The notes: generated from the sequence alone by a model not told the origin. DNA of 64,000 nt from Heterodera schachtii (GCA_023374025.1 SIJG01000114.1:280322-344321); one strand, 5' to 3'; shown: positions 25,701 to 40,652, numbered from the stretch's first letter. A program made the numbers and translations.

Positions 25701-28700
25701 CCTAAACAAGCATAGAAACAAAAGACATGTTCACCATTTATTTGTGCTTCTCGGAACATATGCAATTTTCATTAATCTCCCACCTTTTTGTCACAGTGAA
25801 CAATTGGGACAACAGAATGTAATTTTGGTTTAGATTTCTTTTCGCAAACAGTTTATTCTCCTAATTAATTTATACTTTGTGCCGATAAATCACATTTATG
25901 TAAATCAGTCTTCATATTAGCAGACTATCATGGGAAAAATAAAAAAATCATTTAAATGAAAATTCTTTTCTCTTAATTATTAAAAAGATTGAAATTTTTG
26001 GCATTTCCGGTCACATTTCAAATTTTTTAACTTTCTGGAAGAGATATTCCAATAAAATAAAGACACTAAATAAAACAATTAAATGTTTCTGTTCCTAAAC
26101 AAGCATAGAAATAAAAGACATGTTCACCATTTATTTGTGCTTCTCGGAACATATGCAATTTTCATTAATCTCCCACCTTTTTGTCACAGTGAACAGTTGT
26201 GACAACAGAATGTAATTTTGGTTTAGATTTCTTTTCGCAAACAGTTTATTCTCCTAATTAATTTATACTTTGTGCCGATAAATCACATTTATGTAAATCA
26301 GTCTTCATATTAGCAGACTATCATGGGAAAAATAAAAAAATCATTTAAATGAAAATTCTTTTCTCTTAATTATTAAAAAGATTGAAATTTTTGGCATTTC
26401 CGGTCACATTTCAAATTTTTTAACTTTCTGGAAGAGATATTCCAATAAAATAAAGACACTAAATAAAACAATTAAATGTTTCTGTTCCTAAACAAGCATA
26501 GAAACAAAAGACATGTTCACCATTTATTTGTGCTTCTCGGAACATATGCAATTTTCATTAATCTCCCACCTTTTTGTCACAGTGAACAGTTGTGACAACA
26601 GAATGTAATTTTGGTTTAGATTTCTTTTCGCAAACAGTTTATTCTCCTAATTAATTTATACTTTGTGCCGATAAATCACATTTATGTAAATCAGTCTTCA
26701 TATTAGCAGACTATCATGGGAAAAATAAAAAAATCATTTAAATGAAAAATTTTTTCTCTTAATTATTAAAAAGATTGAAATTTTTGGCATTTCCGGTCAC
26801 ATTTCAAATTTTTTAACTTTCTGGAAGAGATATTCCAATAAAATAAAGACACTAAATAAAACAATTAAATGTTTCTGTTCCTAAACAAGCATAGAAACAA
26901 AAGACATGTTCACCATTTATTTGTGCTTCTCGAAACATATGCAATTTTCATTAATCTCCCACCTTTTTGTCACAGTGAACAATTGGGACAACAGAATGTA
27001 ATTTTGGTTTAGATTTCTTTTCGCAAACAGTTTATTCTCCTAATTAATTTATACTTTGTGCCGATAAATCACATTTATGTAAATCAGTCTTCATATTAGC
27101 AGACTATCATGGGAAAAATAAAAAAATCATTTAAATGAAAATTCTTTTCTCTTAATTATTAAAAAGATTGAAATTTTTGGCATTTCCGGTCACATTTCAA
27201 ATTTTTTAACTTTCTGGAAGAGATATTCCAATAAAATAAAGACACTAAATAAAACAATTAAATGTTTCTGTTCCTAAACTAGCATAGAAATAAAAGACAT
27301 GTTCACCATTTATTTGTGCTTCTCGGAACATATGCAATTTTCATTAATCTCCCACCTTTTTGTCACAGTGAACAGTTGTGACAACAGAATGTAATTTTGG
27401 TTTAGATTTCTTTTCGCAAACAGTTTATTCTCCTAATTAATTTATACTTTGTGCCGATAAATCACATTTATGTAAATCAGTCTTCATATTAGCAGACTAT
27501 CATGGGAAAAATAAAAAAATCATTTAAATGAAAAATTTTTTCTCTTAATTATTAAAAAGATTGAAATTTTTGGCATTTCCGGTCACATTTCAAATTTTTT
27601 AACTTTCTGGAAGAGATATTCCAATAAAATAAAGACACTAAATAAAACAATTAAATGTTTCTGTTCCTAAACTAGCATAGAAATAAAAGACATGTTCACC
27701 ATTTATTTGTGCTTCTCGAAACATATGCAATTTTCATTAATCTCCCACCTTTTTGTCACAGTGAACAATTGGGACAACAGAATGTAATTTTGGTTTAGAT
27801 TTCTTTTCGCAAACAGTTTATTCTCCTAATTAATTTATACTTTGTGCCGATAAATCACATTTATGTAAATCAGTCTTCATATTAGCAGACTATCATGGGA
27901 AAAATAAAAAAATCATTTAAATGAAAATTCTTTTCTCTTAATTATTAAAAAGATTGAAATTTTTGGCATTTCCGGTCACATTTCAAATTTTTTAACTTTC
28001 TGGAAGAGATATTCCAATAAAATAAAGACACTAAATAAAACAATTAAATGTTTCTGTTCCTAAACAAGCATAGAAACAAAAGACATGTTCACCATTTATT
28101 TGTGCTTCTCGGAACATATGCAATTTTCATTAATCTCCCACCTTTTTGTCACAGTGAACAATTGGGACAACAGAATGTAATTTTGGTTTAGATTTCTTTT
28201 CGCAAACAGTTTATTCTCCTAATTAATTTATACTTTGTGCCGATAAATCACATTTATGTAAATCAGTCTTCATATTAGCAGACTATCATGGGAAAAATAA
28301 AAAAATCATTTAAATGAAAATTCTTTTCTCTTAATTATTAAAAAGATTGAAATTTTTGGCATTTCCGGTCACATTTCAAATTTTTTAACTTTCTGGAAGA
28401 GACATTCCAATAAAATACAGACACTAAATAAAACAATTAAATGTTTCTGTTCCTAAACAAGCATAGAAATAAAAGACATTTGCACCATTTATTTGTGCGT
28501 TTTTACACATATGCAATTTTCATTAATCTCCCACCTTTTTGTCACAGTGAACAATTGGGACAACAGAATGTAATTTGGGTTTAGATTTCTTTTCGCAAAC
28601 AGTTTTTTCTCCTAATTAATTTATACTTTGTGCCGATAAATCACATTTATGTAAATCAGTCTTCATATTAGCAGACTATCATGGGAAAAATAAAAAAATC

Positions 28701-31700
28701 ATTTAAATGAAAATTTTTTTCTCTTAATTATTAAAAAGATTGAAATTTTTGGCATTTCCGGTCACATTTCAAATTTTTTAACTTTCTGGAAGAGATATTC
28801 CAATAAAATAAAGACACTAAATAAAACAATTAAATGTTTCTGTTCCTAAACAAGCATAGAAACAAAAGACATGTTCACCATTTATTTGTGCTTCTCGGAA
28901 CATATGCAATTTTCATTAATCTCCCACCTTTTTGTCACAGTGAACAATTGGGACAACAGAATGTAATTTTGGTTTAGATTTCTTTTCGCAAACAGTTTAT
29001 TCTCCTAATTAATTTATACTTTGTGCCGATAAATCACATTTATGTAAATCAGTCTTCATATTAGCAGACTATCATGGGAAAAATAAAAAAATCATTTAAA
29101 TGAAAAATTTTTTCTCTTAATTATTAAAAAGATTGAAATTTTTGGCATTTCCGGTCACATTTCAAATTTTTTAACTTTCTGGAAGAGATATTCCAATAAA
29201 ATAAAGACACTAAATAAAACAATTAAATGTTTCTGTTCCTAAACAAGCATAGAAACAAAAGACATGTTCACCATTTATTTGTGCTTCTCGAAACATATGC
29301 AATTTTCATTAATCTCCCACCTTTTTGTCACAGTGAACAGTTGTGACAACAGAATGTAATTTTGGTTTAGATTTCTTTTCGCAAACAGTTTATTCTCCTA
29401 ATTAATTTATACTTTGTGCCGATAAATCACATTTATGTAAATCAGTCTTCATATTAGCAGACTATCATGGGAAAAATAAAAAAATCATTTAAATGAAAAA
29501 TTTTTTCTCTTAATTATTAAAAAGATTGAAATTTTTGGCATTTCCGGTCACATTTCAAATTTTTTAACTTTCTGGAAGAGATATTCCAATAAAATAAAGA
29601 CACTAAATAAAACAATTAAATGTTTCTGTTCCTAAACAAGCATAGAAACAAAAGACATGTTCACCATTTATTTGTGCTTCTCGGAACATATGCAATTTTC
29701 ATTAATCTCCCACCTTTTTGTCACAGTGAACAATTGGGACAACAGAATGTAATTTTGGTTTAGATTTCTTTTCGCAAACAGTTTATTCTCCTAATTAATT
29801 TATACTTTGTGCCGATAAATCACATTTATGTAAATCAGTCTTCATATTAGCAGACTATCATGGGAAAAATAAAAAAATCATTTAAATGAAAATTTTTTCT
29901 CTTAATTATTAAAAAGATTGAAATTTTTGGCATTTCCGGTCACATTTCAAATTTTTTAACTTTCTGGAAGAGATATTCCAATAAAATAAAGACACTAAAT
30001 AAAACAATTAAATGTTTCTGTTCCTAAACAAGCATAGAAACAAAAGACATGTTCACCATTTATTTGTGCTTCTCGGAACATATGCAATTTTCATTAATCT
30101 CCCACCTTTTTGTCACAGTGAACAAGTTGTGACAACAGAATGTAATTTTGGTTTAGATTTCTTTTCGCAAACAGTTTATTCTCCTAATTAATTTATACTT
30201 TGTGCCGATAAATCACATTTATGTAAATCAGTCTTCATATTAGCAGACTATCATGGGAAAAATAAAAAAATCATTTAAATGAAAATTTTTTCTCTTAATT
30301 ATTAAAAAGATTGAAATTTTTGGCATTTCCGGTCACATTTCAAATTTTTTAACTTTCTGGAAGAGATATTCCAATAAAATAAAGACACTAAATAAAACAA
30401 TTAAATGTTTCTGTTCCTAAACAAGCATAGAAACAAAAGACATGTTCACCATTTATTTGTGCTTCTCGGAACATATGCAATTTTCATTAATCTCCCACCT
30501 TTTTGTCACAGTGAACAGTTGTGACAACAGAATGTAATTTTGGTTTAGATTTCTTTTCGCAAACAGTTTATTCTCCTAATTAATTTATACTTTGTGCCGA
30601 TAAATCACATTTATGTAAATCAGTCTTCATATTAGCAGACTATCATGGGAAAAATAAAAAAATCATTTAAATGAAAAATTTTTTCTCTTAATTATTAAAA
30701 AGATTGAAATTTTTGGCATTTCCGGTCACATTTCAAATTTTTTAACTTTCTGGAAGAGATATTCCAATAAAATAAAGACACTAAATAAAACAATTAAATG
30801 TTTCTGTTCCTAAACAAGCATAGAAACAAAAGACATGTTCACCATTTATTTGTGCTTCTCGGAACATATGCAATTTTCATTAATCTCCCACCTTTTTGTC
30901 ACAGTGAACAATTGGGACAACAGAATGTAATTTTGGTTTAGATTTCTTTTCGCAAACAGTTTATTCTCCTAATTAATTTATACTTTGTGCCGATAAATCA
31001 CATTTATGTAAATCAGTCTTCATATTAGCAGACTATCATGGGAAAAATAAAAAAATCATTTAAATGAAAAATTTTTTCTCTTAATTATTAAAAAGATTGA
31101 AATTTTTGGCATTTCCGGTCACATTTCAAATTTTTTAACTTTCTGGAAGAGATATTCCAATAAAATAAAGACACTAAATAAAACAATTAAATGTTTCTGT
31201 TCCTAAACAAGCATAGAAACAAAAGACATGTTCACCATTTATTTGTGCTTCTCGAAACATATGCAATTTTCATTAATCTCCCACCTTTTTGTCACAGTGA
31301 ACAATTGGGACAACAGAATGTAATTTTGGTTTAGATTTCTTTTCGCAAACAGTTTATTCTCCTAATTAATTTATACTTTGTGCCGATAAATCACATTTAT
31401 GTAAATCAGTCTTCATATTAGCAGACTATCATGGGAAAAATAAAAAAATCATTTAAATGAAAAATTTTTTCTCTTAATTATTAAAAAGATTGAAATTTTT
31501 GGCATTTCCGGTCACATTTCAAATTTTTTAACTTTCTGGAAGAGATATTCCAATAAAATAAAGACACTAAATAAAACAATTAAATGTTTCTGTTCCTAAA
31601 CAAGCATAGAAACAAAAGACATGTTCACCATTTATTTGTGCTTCTCGGAACATATGCAATTTTCATTAATCTCCCACCTTTTTGTCACAGTGAACAATTG

Positions 31701-34700
31701 GGACAACAGAATGTAATTTTGGTTTAGATTTCTTTTCGCAAACAGTTTATTCTCCTAATTAATTTATACTTTGTGCCGATAAATCACATTTATGTAAATC
31801 AGTCTTCATATTAGCAGACTATCATGGGAAAAATAAAAAAATCATTTAAATGAAAAATTTTTTCTCTTAATTATTAAAAAGATTGAAATTTTTGGCATTT
31901 CCGGTCACATTTCAAATTTTTTAACTTTCTGGAAGAGATATTCCAATAAAATAAAGACACTAAATAAAACAATTAAATGTTTCTGTTCCTAAACAAGCAT
32001 AGAAACAAAAGACATGTTCACCATTTATTTGTGCTTCTCGGAACATATGCAATTTTCATTAATCTCCCACCTTTTTGTCACAGTGAACAATTGGGACAAC
32101 AGAATGTAATTTTGGTTTAGATTTCTTTTCGCAAACAGTTTATTCTCCTAATTAATTTATACTTTGTGCCGATAAATCACATTTATGTAAATCAGTCTTC
32201 ATATTAGCAGACTATCATGGGAAAAATAAAAAAATCATTTAAATGAAAAATTTTTTCTCTTAATTATTAAAAAGATTGAAATTTTTGGCATTTCCGGTCA
32301 CATTTCAAATTTTTTAACTTTCTGGAAGAGATATTCCAATAAAATAAAGACACTAAATAAAACAATTAAATGTTTCTGTTCCTAAACAAGCATAGAAACA
32401 AAAGACATGTTCACCATTTATTTGTGCTTCTCGGAACATATGCAATTTTCATTAATCTCCCACCTTTTTGTCACAGTGAACAATTGGGACAACAGAATGT
32501 AATTTTGGTTTAGATTTCTTTTCGCAAACAGTTTATTCTCCTAATTAATTTATACTTTGTGCCGATAAATCACATTTATGTAAATCAGTCTTCATATTAG
32601 CAGACTATCATGGGAAAAATAAAAAAATCATTTAAATGAAAATTTTTTCTCTTAATTATTAAAAAGATTGAAATTTTTGGCATTTCCGGTCACATTTCTA
32701 ATTTTTTAACTTTCTGGAAAAGATATTCCAATAAAATAAAGACACTAAATAAAACAATTAAATGTTTCTGTTACTAAACAAGCATAGAAATAAAAGACAT
32801 GTTCACCATTTATTTGTGCTTCTCGAAACATATGCAATTTTCATTAATCTCCCACCTTTTTGTCACAGTGAACAGTTGTGACAACCGAATGTAATTTTGG
32901 TTTAGATTTCTTTTCGCAAACAGTTTATTCTCCTAATTAATTTATACTTTGTGCCGATAAATCACATTTATGTAAATCAGTCTTCATATTAGCAGACTAT
33001 CATGGGAAAAATAAAAAAATCATTTAAATAAAAATTTTTTCTCTTAATTATTAAAAAGATTGAAATTTTTGGCATTTCCGGTCACATTTCAAATTTTTTA
33101 ACTTTCTGGAAGAGATATTCCAATAAAATAAAGACACTAAATAAAACAATTAAATGTTTCTGTTCCTAAACAAGCATAGAAACAAAAGACATGTTCACCA
33201 TTTATTTGTGCTTCTCGGAACATATGCAATTTTCATTAATCTCCCACCTTTTTGTCACAGTGAACAGTTGTGACAACAGAATGTAATTTTGGTTTAGATT
33301 TCTTTTCGCAAACAGTTTATTCTCCTAATTAATTTATACTTTGTGCCGATAAATCACATTTATGTAAATCAGTCTTCATATTAGCAGACTATCATGGGAA
33401 AAATAAAAAAATCATTTAAATGAAAATTTTTTCTCTTAATTATTAAAAAGATTGAAATTTTTGGCATTTCCGGTCACATTTCAAATTTTTTAACTTTCTG
33501 GAAGAGATATTCCAATAAAATAAAGACACTAAATAAAACAATTAAATGTTTCTGTTCCTAAACAAGCATAGAAACAAAAGACATGTTCACCATTTATTTG
33601 TGCTTCTCGGAACATATGCAATTTTCATTAATCTCCCACCTTTTTGTCACAGTGAACAATTGGGACAACAGAATGTAATTTTGGTTTAGATTTCTTTTCG
33701 CAAACAGTTTATTCTCCTAATTAATTTATACTTTGTGCCGATAAATCACATTTATGTAAATCAGTCTTCATATTAGCAGACTATCATGGGAAAAATAAAA
33801 AAATCATTTAAATGAAAATTTTTTCTCTTAATTATTAAAAAGATTGAAATTTTTGGCATTTCCGGTCACATTTCAAATTTTTTAACTTTCTGGAAGAGAT
33901 ATTCCAATAAAATAAAGACACTAAATAAAACAATTAAATGTTTCTGTTCCTAAACAAGCATAGAAACAAAAGACATGTTCACCATTTATTTGTGCTTCTC
34001 GAAACATATGCAATTTTCATTAATCTCCCACCTTTTTGTCACAGTGAACAATTGGGACAACAGAATGTAATTTTGGTTTAGATTTCTTTTCGCAAACAGT
34101 TTATTCTCCTAATTAATTTATACTTTGTGCCGATAAATCACATTTATGTAAATCAGTCTTCATATTAGCAGACTATCATGGGAAAAATAAAAAAATCATT
34201 TAAATGAAAATTTTTTCTCTTAATTATTAAAAAGATTGAAATTTTTGGCATTTCCGGTCACATTTCAAATTTTTTAACTTTCTGGAAGAGATATTCCAAT
34301 AAAATAAAGACACTAAATAAAACAATTAAATGTTTCTGTTCCTAAACAAGCATAGAAACAAAAGACATGTTCACCATTTATTTGTGCTTCTCGGAACATA
34401 TGCAATTTTCATTAATCTCCCACCTTTTTGTCACAGTGAACAATTGGGACAACAGAATGTAATTTTGGTTTAGATTTCTTTTCGCAAACAGTTTATTCTC
34501 CTAATTAATTTATACTTTGTGCCGATAAATCACATTTATGTAAATCAGTCTTCATATTAGCAGACTATCATGGGAAAAATAAAAAAATCATTTAAATGAA
34601 AATTTTTTCTCTTAATTATTAAAAAGATTGAAATTTTTGGCATTTCCGGTCACATTTCAAATTTTTTAACTTTCTGGAAGAGATATTCCAATAAAATAAA

Positions 34701-37700
34701 GACACTAAATAAAACAATTAAATGTTTCTGTTCCTAAACAAGCATAGAAACAAAAGACATGTTCACCATTTATTTGTGCTTCTCGGAACATATGCAATTT
34801 TCATTAATCTCCCACCTTTTTGTCACAGTGAACAATTGGGACAACAGAATGTAATTTGGTTTAGATTTCTTTTCGCAAACAGTTTATTCTCCTAATTAAT
34901 TTATACTTTGTGCCGATAAATCACATTTATGTAAATCAGTCTTCATATTAGCAGACTATCATGGGAAAAATAAAAAATCATTTAAATGAAAATTTTTTCT
35001 CTTAATTATTAAAAAGATTGAAATTTTTGGCATTTCCGGTCACATTTCAAATTTTTTAACTTTCTGGAAGAGATATTCCAATAAAATAAAGACACTAAAT
35101 AAAACAATTAAATGTTTCTGTTCCTAAACAAGCATAGAAACAAAAGACATGTTCACCATTTATTTGTGCTTCTCGAAACATATGCAATTTTCATTAATCT
35201 CCCACCTTTTTGTCACAGTGAACAATTGGGACAACAGAATGTAATTTTGGTTTAGATTTCTTTTCGCAAACAGTTTATTCTCCTAATTAATTTATACTTT
35301 GTGCCGATAAATCACATTTATGTAAATCAGTCTTCATATTAGCAGACTATCATGGGAAAAATAAAAAAATCATTTAAATGAAAATTTTTTCTCTTAATTA
35401 TTAAAAAGATTGAAATTTTTGGCATTTCCGGTCACATTTCAAATTTTTTAACTTTCTGGAAGAGATATTCCAATAAAATAAAGACACTAAATAAAACAAT
35501 TAAATGTTTCTGTTCCTAAACAAGCATAGAAACAAAAGACATGTTCACCATTTATTTGTGCTTCTCGAAACATATGCAATTTTCATTAATCTCCCACCTT
35601 TTTGTCACAGTGAACAATTGGGACAACAGAATGTAATTTTGGTTTAGATTTCTTTTCGCAAACAGTTTATTCTCCTAATTAATTTATACTTTGTGCCGAT
35701 AAATCACATTTATGTAAATCAGTCTTCATATTAGCAGACTATCATGGGAAAAATAAAAAAATCATTTAAATGAAAATTTTTTCTCTTAATTATTAAAAAG
35801 ATTGAAATTTTTGGCATTTCCGGTCACATTTCAAATTTTTTAACTTTCTGGAAGAGATATTCCAATAAAATAAAGACACTAAATAAAACAATTAAATGTT
35901 TCTGTTCCTAAACAAGCATAGAAACAAAAGACATGTTCACCATTTATTTGTGCTTCTCGAAACATATGCAATTTTCATTAATCTCCCACCTTTTTGTCAC
36001 AGTGAACAATTGGGACAACAGAATGTAATTTTGGTTTAGATTTCTTTTCGCAAACAGTTTATTCTCCTAATTAATTTATACTTTGTGCCGATAAATCACA
36101 TTTATGTAAATCAGTCTTCATATTAGCAGACTATCATGGGAAAAATAAAAAAATCATTTAAATGAAAATTTTTTCTCTTAATTATTAAAAAGATTGAAAT
36201 TTTTGGCATTTCCGGTCACATTTCAAATTTTTTAACTTTCTGGAAGAGATATTCCAATAAAATAAAGACACTAAATAAAACAATTAAATGTTTCTGTTCC
36301 TAAACAAGCATAGAAACAAAAGATATGTTCACCATTTATTTGTGCTTCTCGAAACATATGCAATTTTCATTAATCTCCCACCTTTTTGTCACAGTGAACA
36401 ATTGTGACAACAGAATGTAATTTTGGTTTAGAATTCTTTTCGCAAACAGTTTATTCTCCTAATTAATTTATACTTTGTGCCGATAAATCATATTTATGTA
36501 AATCAGTCTTCATATTAGCAGACTATCATGGGAAAAATAAAAAAATCATTTAAATAAAAATTTTTTCTCTTAATTATTAAAAAGATTGAAATTTTTGGCA
36601 TTTCGTGTCACATTTCAAATTTTTTAACTTTCTGGAAGAGATATTCCAATAAAATAAAGACACTAAATAAAACAATTAAATGTTTCTGTTCCTAAACTAG
36701 CATAGAAACAAAAGACATGTTCACCATTTATTTGTGCTTTTCGGAAACATATGCAATTTTCATTAATCTCCCACCTTTTTGTCACAGTGAACAATTGAGA
36801 CAACAGAATGTAATTTTGGTTTAGATTTCTTTTCGCAAACAGTTTATTCTCCTAATTAATTTATACTTTGTGCCGATAAATCACATTTATGTAAATCAGT
36901 CTTCATATTAGCAGACTATCATGGGAAAAATAAAAAAATCATTTAAATGAAAAATTTTTTCTCTTAATTATTAAAAAGATTGAAATTTTTGGCATTTCCG
37001 GTCACATTTCAAATTTTTTAACTTTCTGGAAGAGATATTCCAATAAAATAAAGACACTAAATAAAACAATTAAATGTTTCTGTTCCTAAACAAGCATAGA
37101 AACAAAAGACATGTTCACCATTTATTTGTGCTTCTCGGAACATATGCAATTTTCATTAATCTCCCACCTTTTTGTCACAGTGAACAGTTGGGACAACAGA
37201 ATGTAATTTTGGTTTAGATTTCTTTTCGCAAACAGTTTATTCTCCTAATTAATTTATACTTTGTGCCGATAAATCACATTTATGTAAATCAGTCTTCATA
37301 TTAGCAGACTATCATGGGAAAAATAAAAAAATCATTTAAATGAAAATTTTTTCTCTTAATTATTAAAAAGATTGAAATTTTTGGCATTTCCGGTCACATT
37401 TCAAATTTTTTAACTTTCTGGAAGAGATATTCCAATAAAATAAAGACACTAAATAAAACAATTAAATGTTTCTGTTCCTAAACAAGCATAGAAACAAAAG
37501 ACATGTTCACCATTTATTTGTGCTTCTCGGAACATATGCAATTTTCATTAATCTCCCACCTTTTTGTCACAGTGAACAATTGGGACAACAGAATGTAATT
37601 TTGGTTTAGATTTCTTTTCGCAAACAGTTTATTCTCCTAATTAATTTATACTTTGTGCCGATAAATCACATTTATGTAAATCAGTCTTCATATTAGCAGA

Positions 37701-39995
37701 CTATCATGGGAAAAATAAAAAAATCATTTAAATGAAAATTTTTTCTCTTAATTATTAAAAAGATTGAAATTTTTGGCATTTCCGGTCACATTTCAAATTT
37801 TTTAACTTTCTGGAAGAGATATTCCAATAAAATACAGACACTAAATAAAACAATTAAATGTTTCTGTTCCTAAACAAGCATAGAAATAAAAGACATGTGC
37901 ACCATTTATTTGTGCGTTTGTACACATATGCAATTTTCATTAATCTCCCACCTTTTTGTCACAGTGAACAATTGGGACAACAGAATGTAATTTGGGTTTA
38001 GATTTCTTTTCGCAAACAGTTTTTTCTCCTAATTAATTTATACTTTGTGCCGATAAATCACATTTATGTAAATCAGTCTTCATATTAGCAGATTATCATG
38101 GGAAAAATAAAAAAATCATTTAAATGAAAATTTTTTCTCTTAATTATTAAAAAGATTGAAATTTTTGGCATTTCCGGTCACATTTCAAATTTTTTAACTT
38201 TCTGGAAGAGACATTCCAATAAAATACAGACACTAAATAAAACAATTAAATGTTTCTGTTCCTAAACAAGCATAGAAATAAAAGACATGTGCACCATTTA
38301 TTTGTGCTTCTCGGAACATATGCAATTTTCATTAATCTCCCACCTTTTTGTCACAGTGAACAATTGAGACAACAGAATGTAATTTTGGTTTAGATTTCTT
38401 TTCGCAAACAGTTTATTCTCCTAATTAATTTACACTTTGTGCCGATAAATCACATTTATGTAAATCAGTCTTCATATTAGCAGACTATCATGGGAAAAAT
38501 AAAAAAATCATTTAAATGAAAAATTTTTCTCTTAATTATTAAAAAGATTGAAATTTTTGGCATTTCCGGTCACATTTCAAATTTTTTAACTTTCTGGAAG
38601 AGATATTCCAATAAAATAAAGACACTAAATAAAACAATTAAATGTTTCTGTTCCTAAACAAGCATAGAAATAAAAGACATGTTCACCATTTATTTGTGCT
38701 TCTCGAAACATATGCAATTTTCATTAATCTCCCACCTTTTTGTCACAGTGAACAGTTGTGACAACAGAATGTAATTTTGGTTTAGATTTCTTTTCGCAAA
38801 CAGTTTATTCTCCTAATTAATTTATACTTTGTGCCGATAAATCACATTTATGTAAATCAGTCTTCATATTAGCAGACTATCATGGGAAAAATAAAAAAAT
38901 CATTTAAATGAAAATTTTTTCTCTAAATTATTAAAAAGATTGAAATTTTTGGCATTTCCGGTCACATTTCAAATTTATTAACTTTCTGGAAGAGATATTC
39001 CAATAAAATAAAGACACTAAATAAAACAATTAAATGTTTCTGTTCCTAAACAAGCATAGAAACAAAAGACATGTTCACCATTTATTTGTGCTTCTCGGAA
39101 CATATGCAATTTTCATTAATCTCCCACCTTTTTGTCACAGTGAACAATTGGGACAACAGAATGTAATTTTGGTTTAGATTTCTTTTCGCAAACAGTTTAT
39201 TCTCCTAATTAATTTATACTTTGTGCCGATAAATCACATTTATGTAAATCAGTCTTCATATTAGCAGACTATCATGGGAAAAATAAAAAAATCATTTAAA
39301 TGAAAATTTTTTCTCTTAATTATTAAAAAGATTGAAATTTTTGGCATTTCCGGTCACATTTCAAATTTTTTAACTTTCTGGAAGAGATATTCCAATAAAA
39401 TAAAGACACTAAATAAAACAATTAAATGTTTCTGTTCCTAAACAAGCATAGAAACAAAAGACATGTTCACCATTTATTTGTGCTTCTCGAAACATATGCA
39501 ATTTTCATTAATCTCCCACCTTTTTGTCACAGTGAACAATTGGGACAACAGAATGTAATTTTGGTTTAGATTTCTTTTCGCAAACAGTTTATTCTCCTAA
39601 TTAATTTATACTTTGTGCCGATAAATTCCATTTATGTAAATCAATCTTCATATTAGCAGACTATCATGGGAAAAATAAAAAAATCATTTAAATGAAAATT
39701 TTTTCTCTTAATTATTAAAGACATTGAAATTTTTGGCTTTTCCGGTCACATTTCAAATTTTTTAACTTTCTGGAAGAGATATTCCAATAAAATAAAAACA
39801 CTAAATAAAACAATTAAATGTTTCTGTTCCTAAACAAGCATAGAAATAAAAGACATGTTCATCATTTATTTGTGCTTCTCGAAACATATGCAATTTTCAT
39901 TAATCTCCCACCTTTTTGTCACAGTGAACAATTGGGACAACAGAATGTAATTTTGGTTTAGATTTCTTTTCGCAAACAGTTTATTCTCCTAATTA
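22782..39995. repeat. Satellite array: 43 full and one partial copies of a ~393-bp monomer
   Basis: I marked monomer starts by CATATTAGCAGACTATC and read them one by one: 22782, 23176, 23554, 23947, 24341 and so on to 39257, then a last partial copy from 39649. Spacing is 393 or 394 bp in most copies up to about 32593 and 392 or 391 bp in most copies after it. Copy 2 is 378 bp and lacks a 16-base piece near 23484. Copies are very similar, differing at a few recurrent sites (CTCGGAAC/CTCGAAAC, AAACAAAAG/AAATAAAAG, CAATTGGGACAA/CAGTTGTGACAA). The monomer has no ORF over 60 codons on either strand. Notable pieces are a 12-bp palindrome TCATTTAAATGA and a TTGTCACAGTGAACA box. The last copy ends within TTCTCCTAATTA at about 39995. 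Confidence 0.97.
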
Positions 39996-40327
39996 TTTTG
40001 CGTAGGGTAAAGAGATAATGAATGAATTAGGCACTCAGAGTGAGTGGATCAGGCATTCAATGGACACGATGATTGATTTGATCAATGGGCCAAAAAATGC
40101 GCAAAAATTAGGAAACTGATCGGAAAAGATTTTTCTTCTCTATGAATAATGTGATGGTTTTGGTGTAGATATTTATCCCTGCCTACAATCAGTACAACAA
40201 ATACTTATAATCAAGATCAGAAAAAATAAAACAATTTTATCATCGAAATGAATTTAGTAAAAAAATTTATGGAAATGCCAAAATCAATTTGATCAAAGCC
40301 GTAACCAATAAGCAGAGTTTAACAAAT
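39996..40327. other. Boundary DNA between satellite and BTB fragment
   Basis: Mixed-composition DNA starting TTTTGCGTAGGG. No exon is supported on either strand. It may be downstream sequence of the minus-strand BTB fragment. Confidence 0.4.
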
Positions 40328-40599
40328 TCATCCACAAAGTCGGACGGACAAAACACCCCAAAATTCTTTGCTGATAACAGGCAGAAACTGTTCATGGTTC
40401 GCCTTGAAAAAGGCACGCAATTTGTTGATATTCAAATGCAAAAAATAATTCTAAAAATTGAAAATAATTAAAATATTTAAAAATAAATCACTTTAAAATT
40501 GTTGAGTCCGAAGCGATCAATGAAAAGGAAACGGTCGATCAGTGGAATTTCCACGCAATTGATCAGATGCAATTCGCAACGCGACTTCAACATGGACAA
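40328..40599 (-). pseudogene. 5'-truncated BTB-gene fragment, last two exons only
   Basis: Minus-strand exons 40599-40492 (108 nt) and 40450-40328 (123 nt, ending TGA) match the last two exons of the BTB gene at 42664-45208. The first reads L-S-M-L-K-S-R-C-E-L-H-L-I-N-C-V-E-I against V-S-A-L-K-S-C-C-E-K-H-L-T-N-C-V-E-I. The second begins N-Y-F-L-H-L-N-I-N-K-L-R-A-F-F. The 41-bp intron and upstream intron sequence to about 40653 are conserved too. No BTB-core exon follows at higher coordinates, where dispersed repeats and a MITE lie instead. The fragment looks like an inverted partial duplicate. Its frame is intact, so a short transcript remains possible. The plus-strand frame 40247-40471 is its shadow. 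Confidence 0.75.
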
Positions 40600-40652
40600 C
40601 TGAAAGCGAAGCAGCACTTAGCAAATTTGGGGTCATTTATGGCCATTAAAGT

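Noticed and set aside
22782..39995. Possibility that the array is a CRISPR, an rDNA array or a tandem gene cluster
   Set aside because: There are no spacers, the unit is a ~393-bp monomer with no ORF over 60 codons, and no rRNA or tRNA features are present.
40247..40471. Plus-strand 74-aa frame starting at an ATG
   Set aside because: The opposite strand carries two BTB exons with conserved splice sites and sequence, so the plus frame is a shadow.
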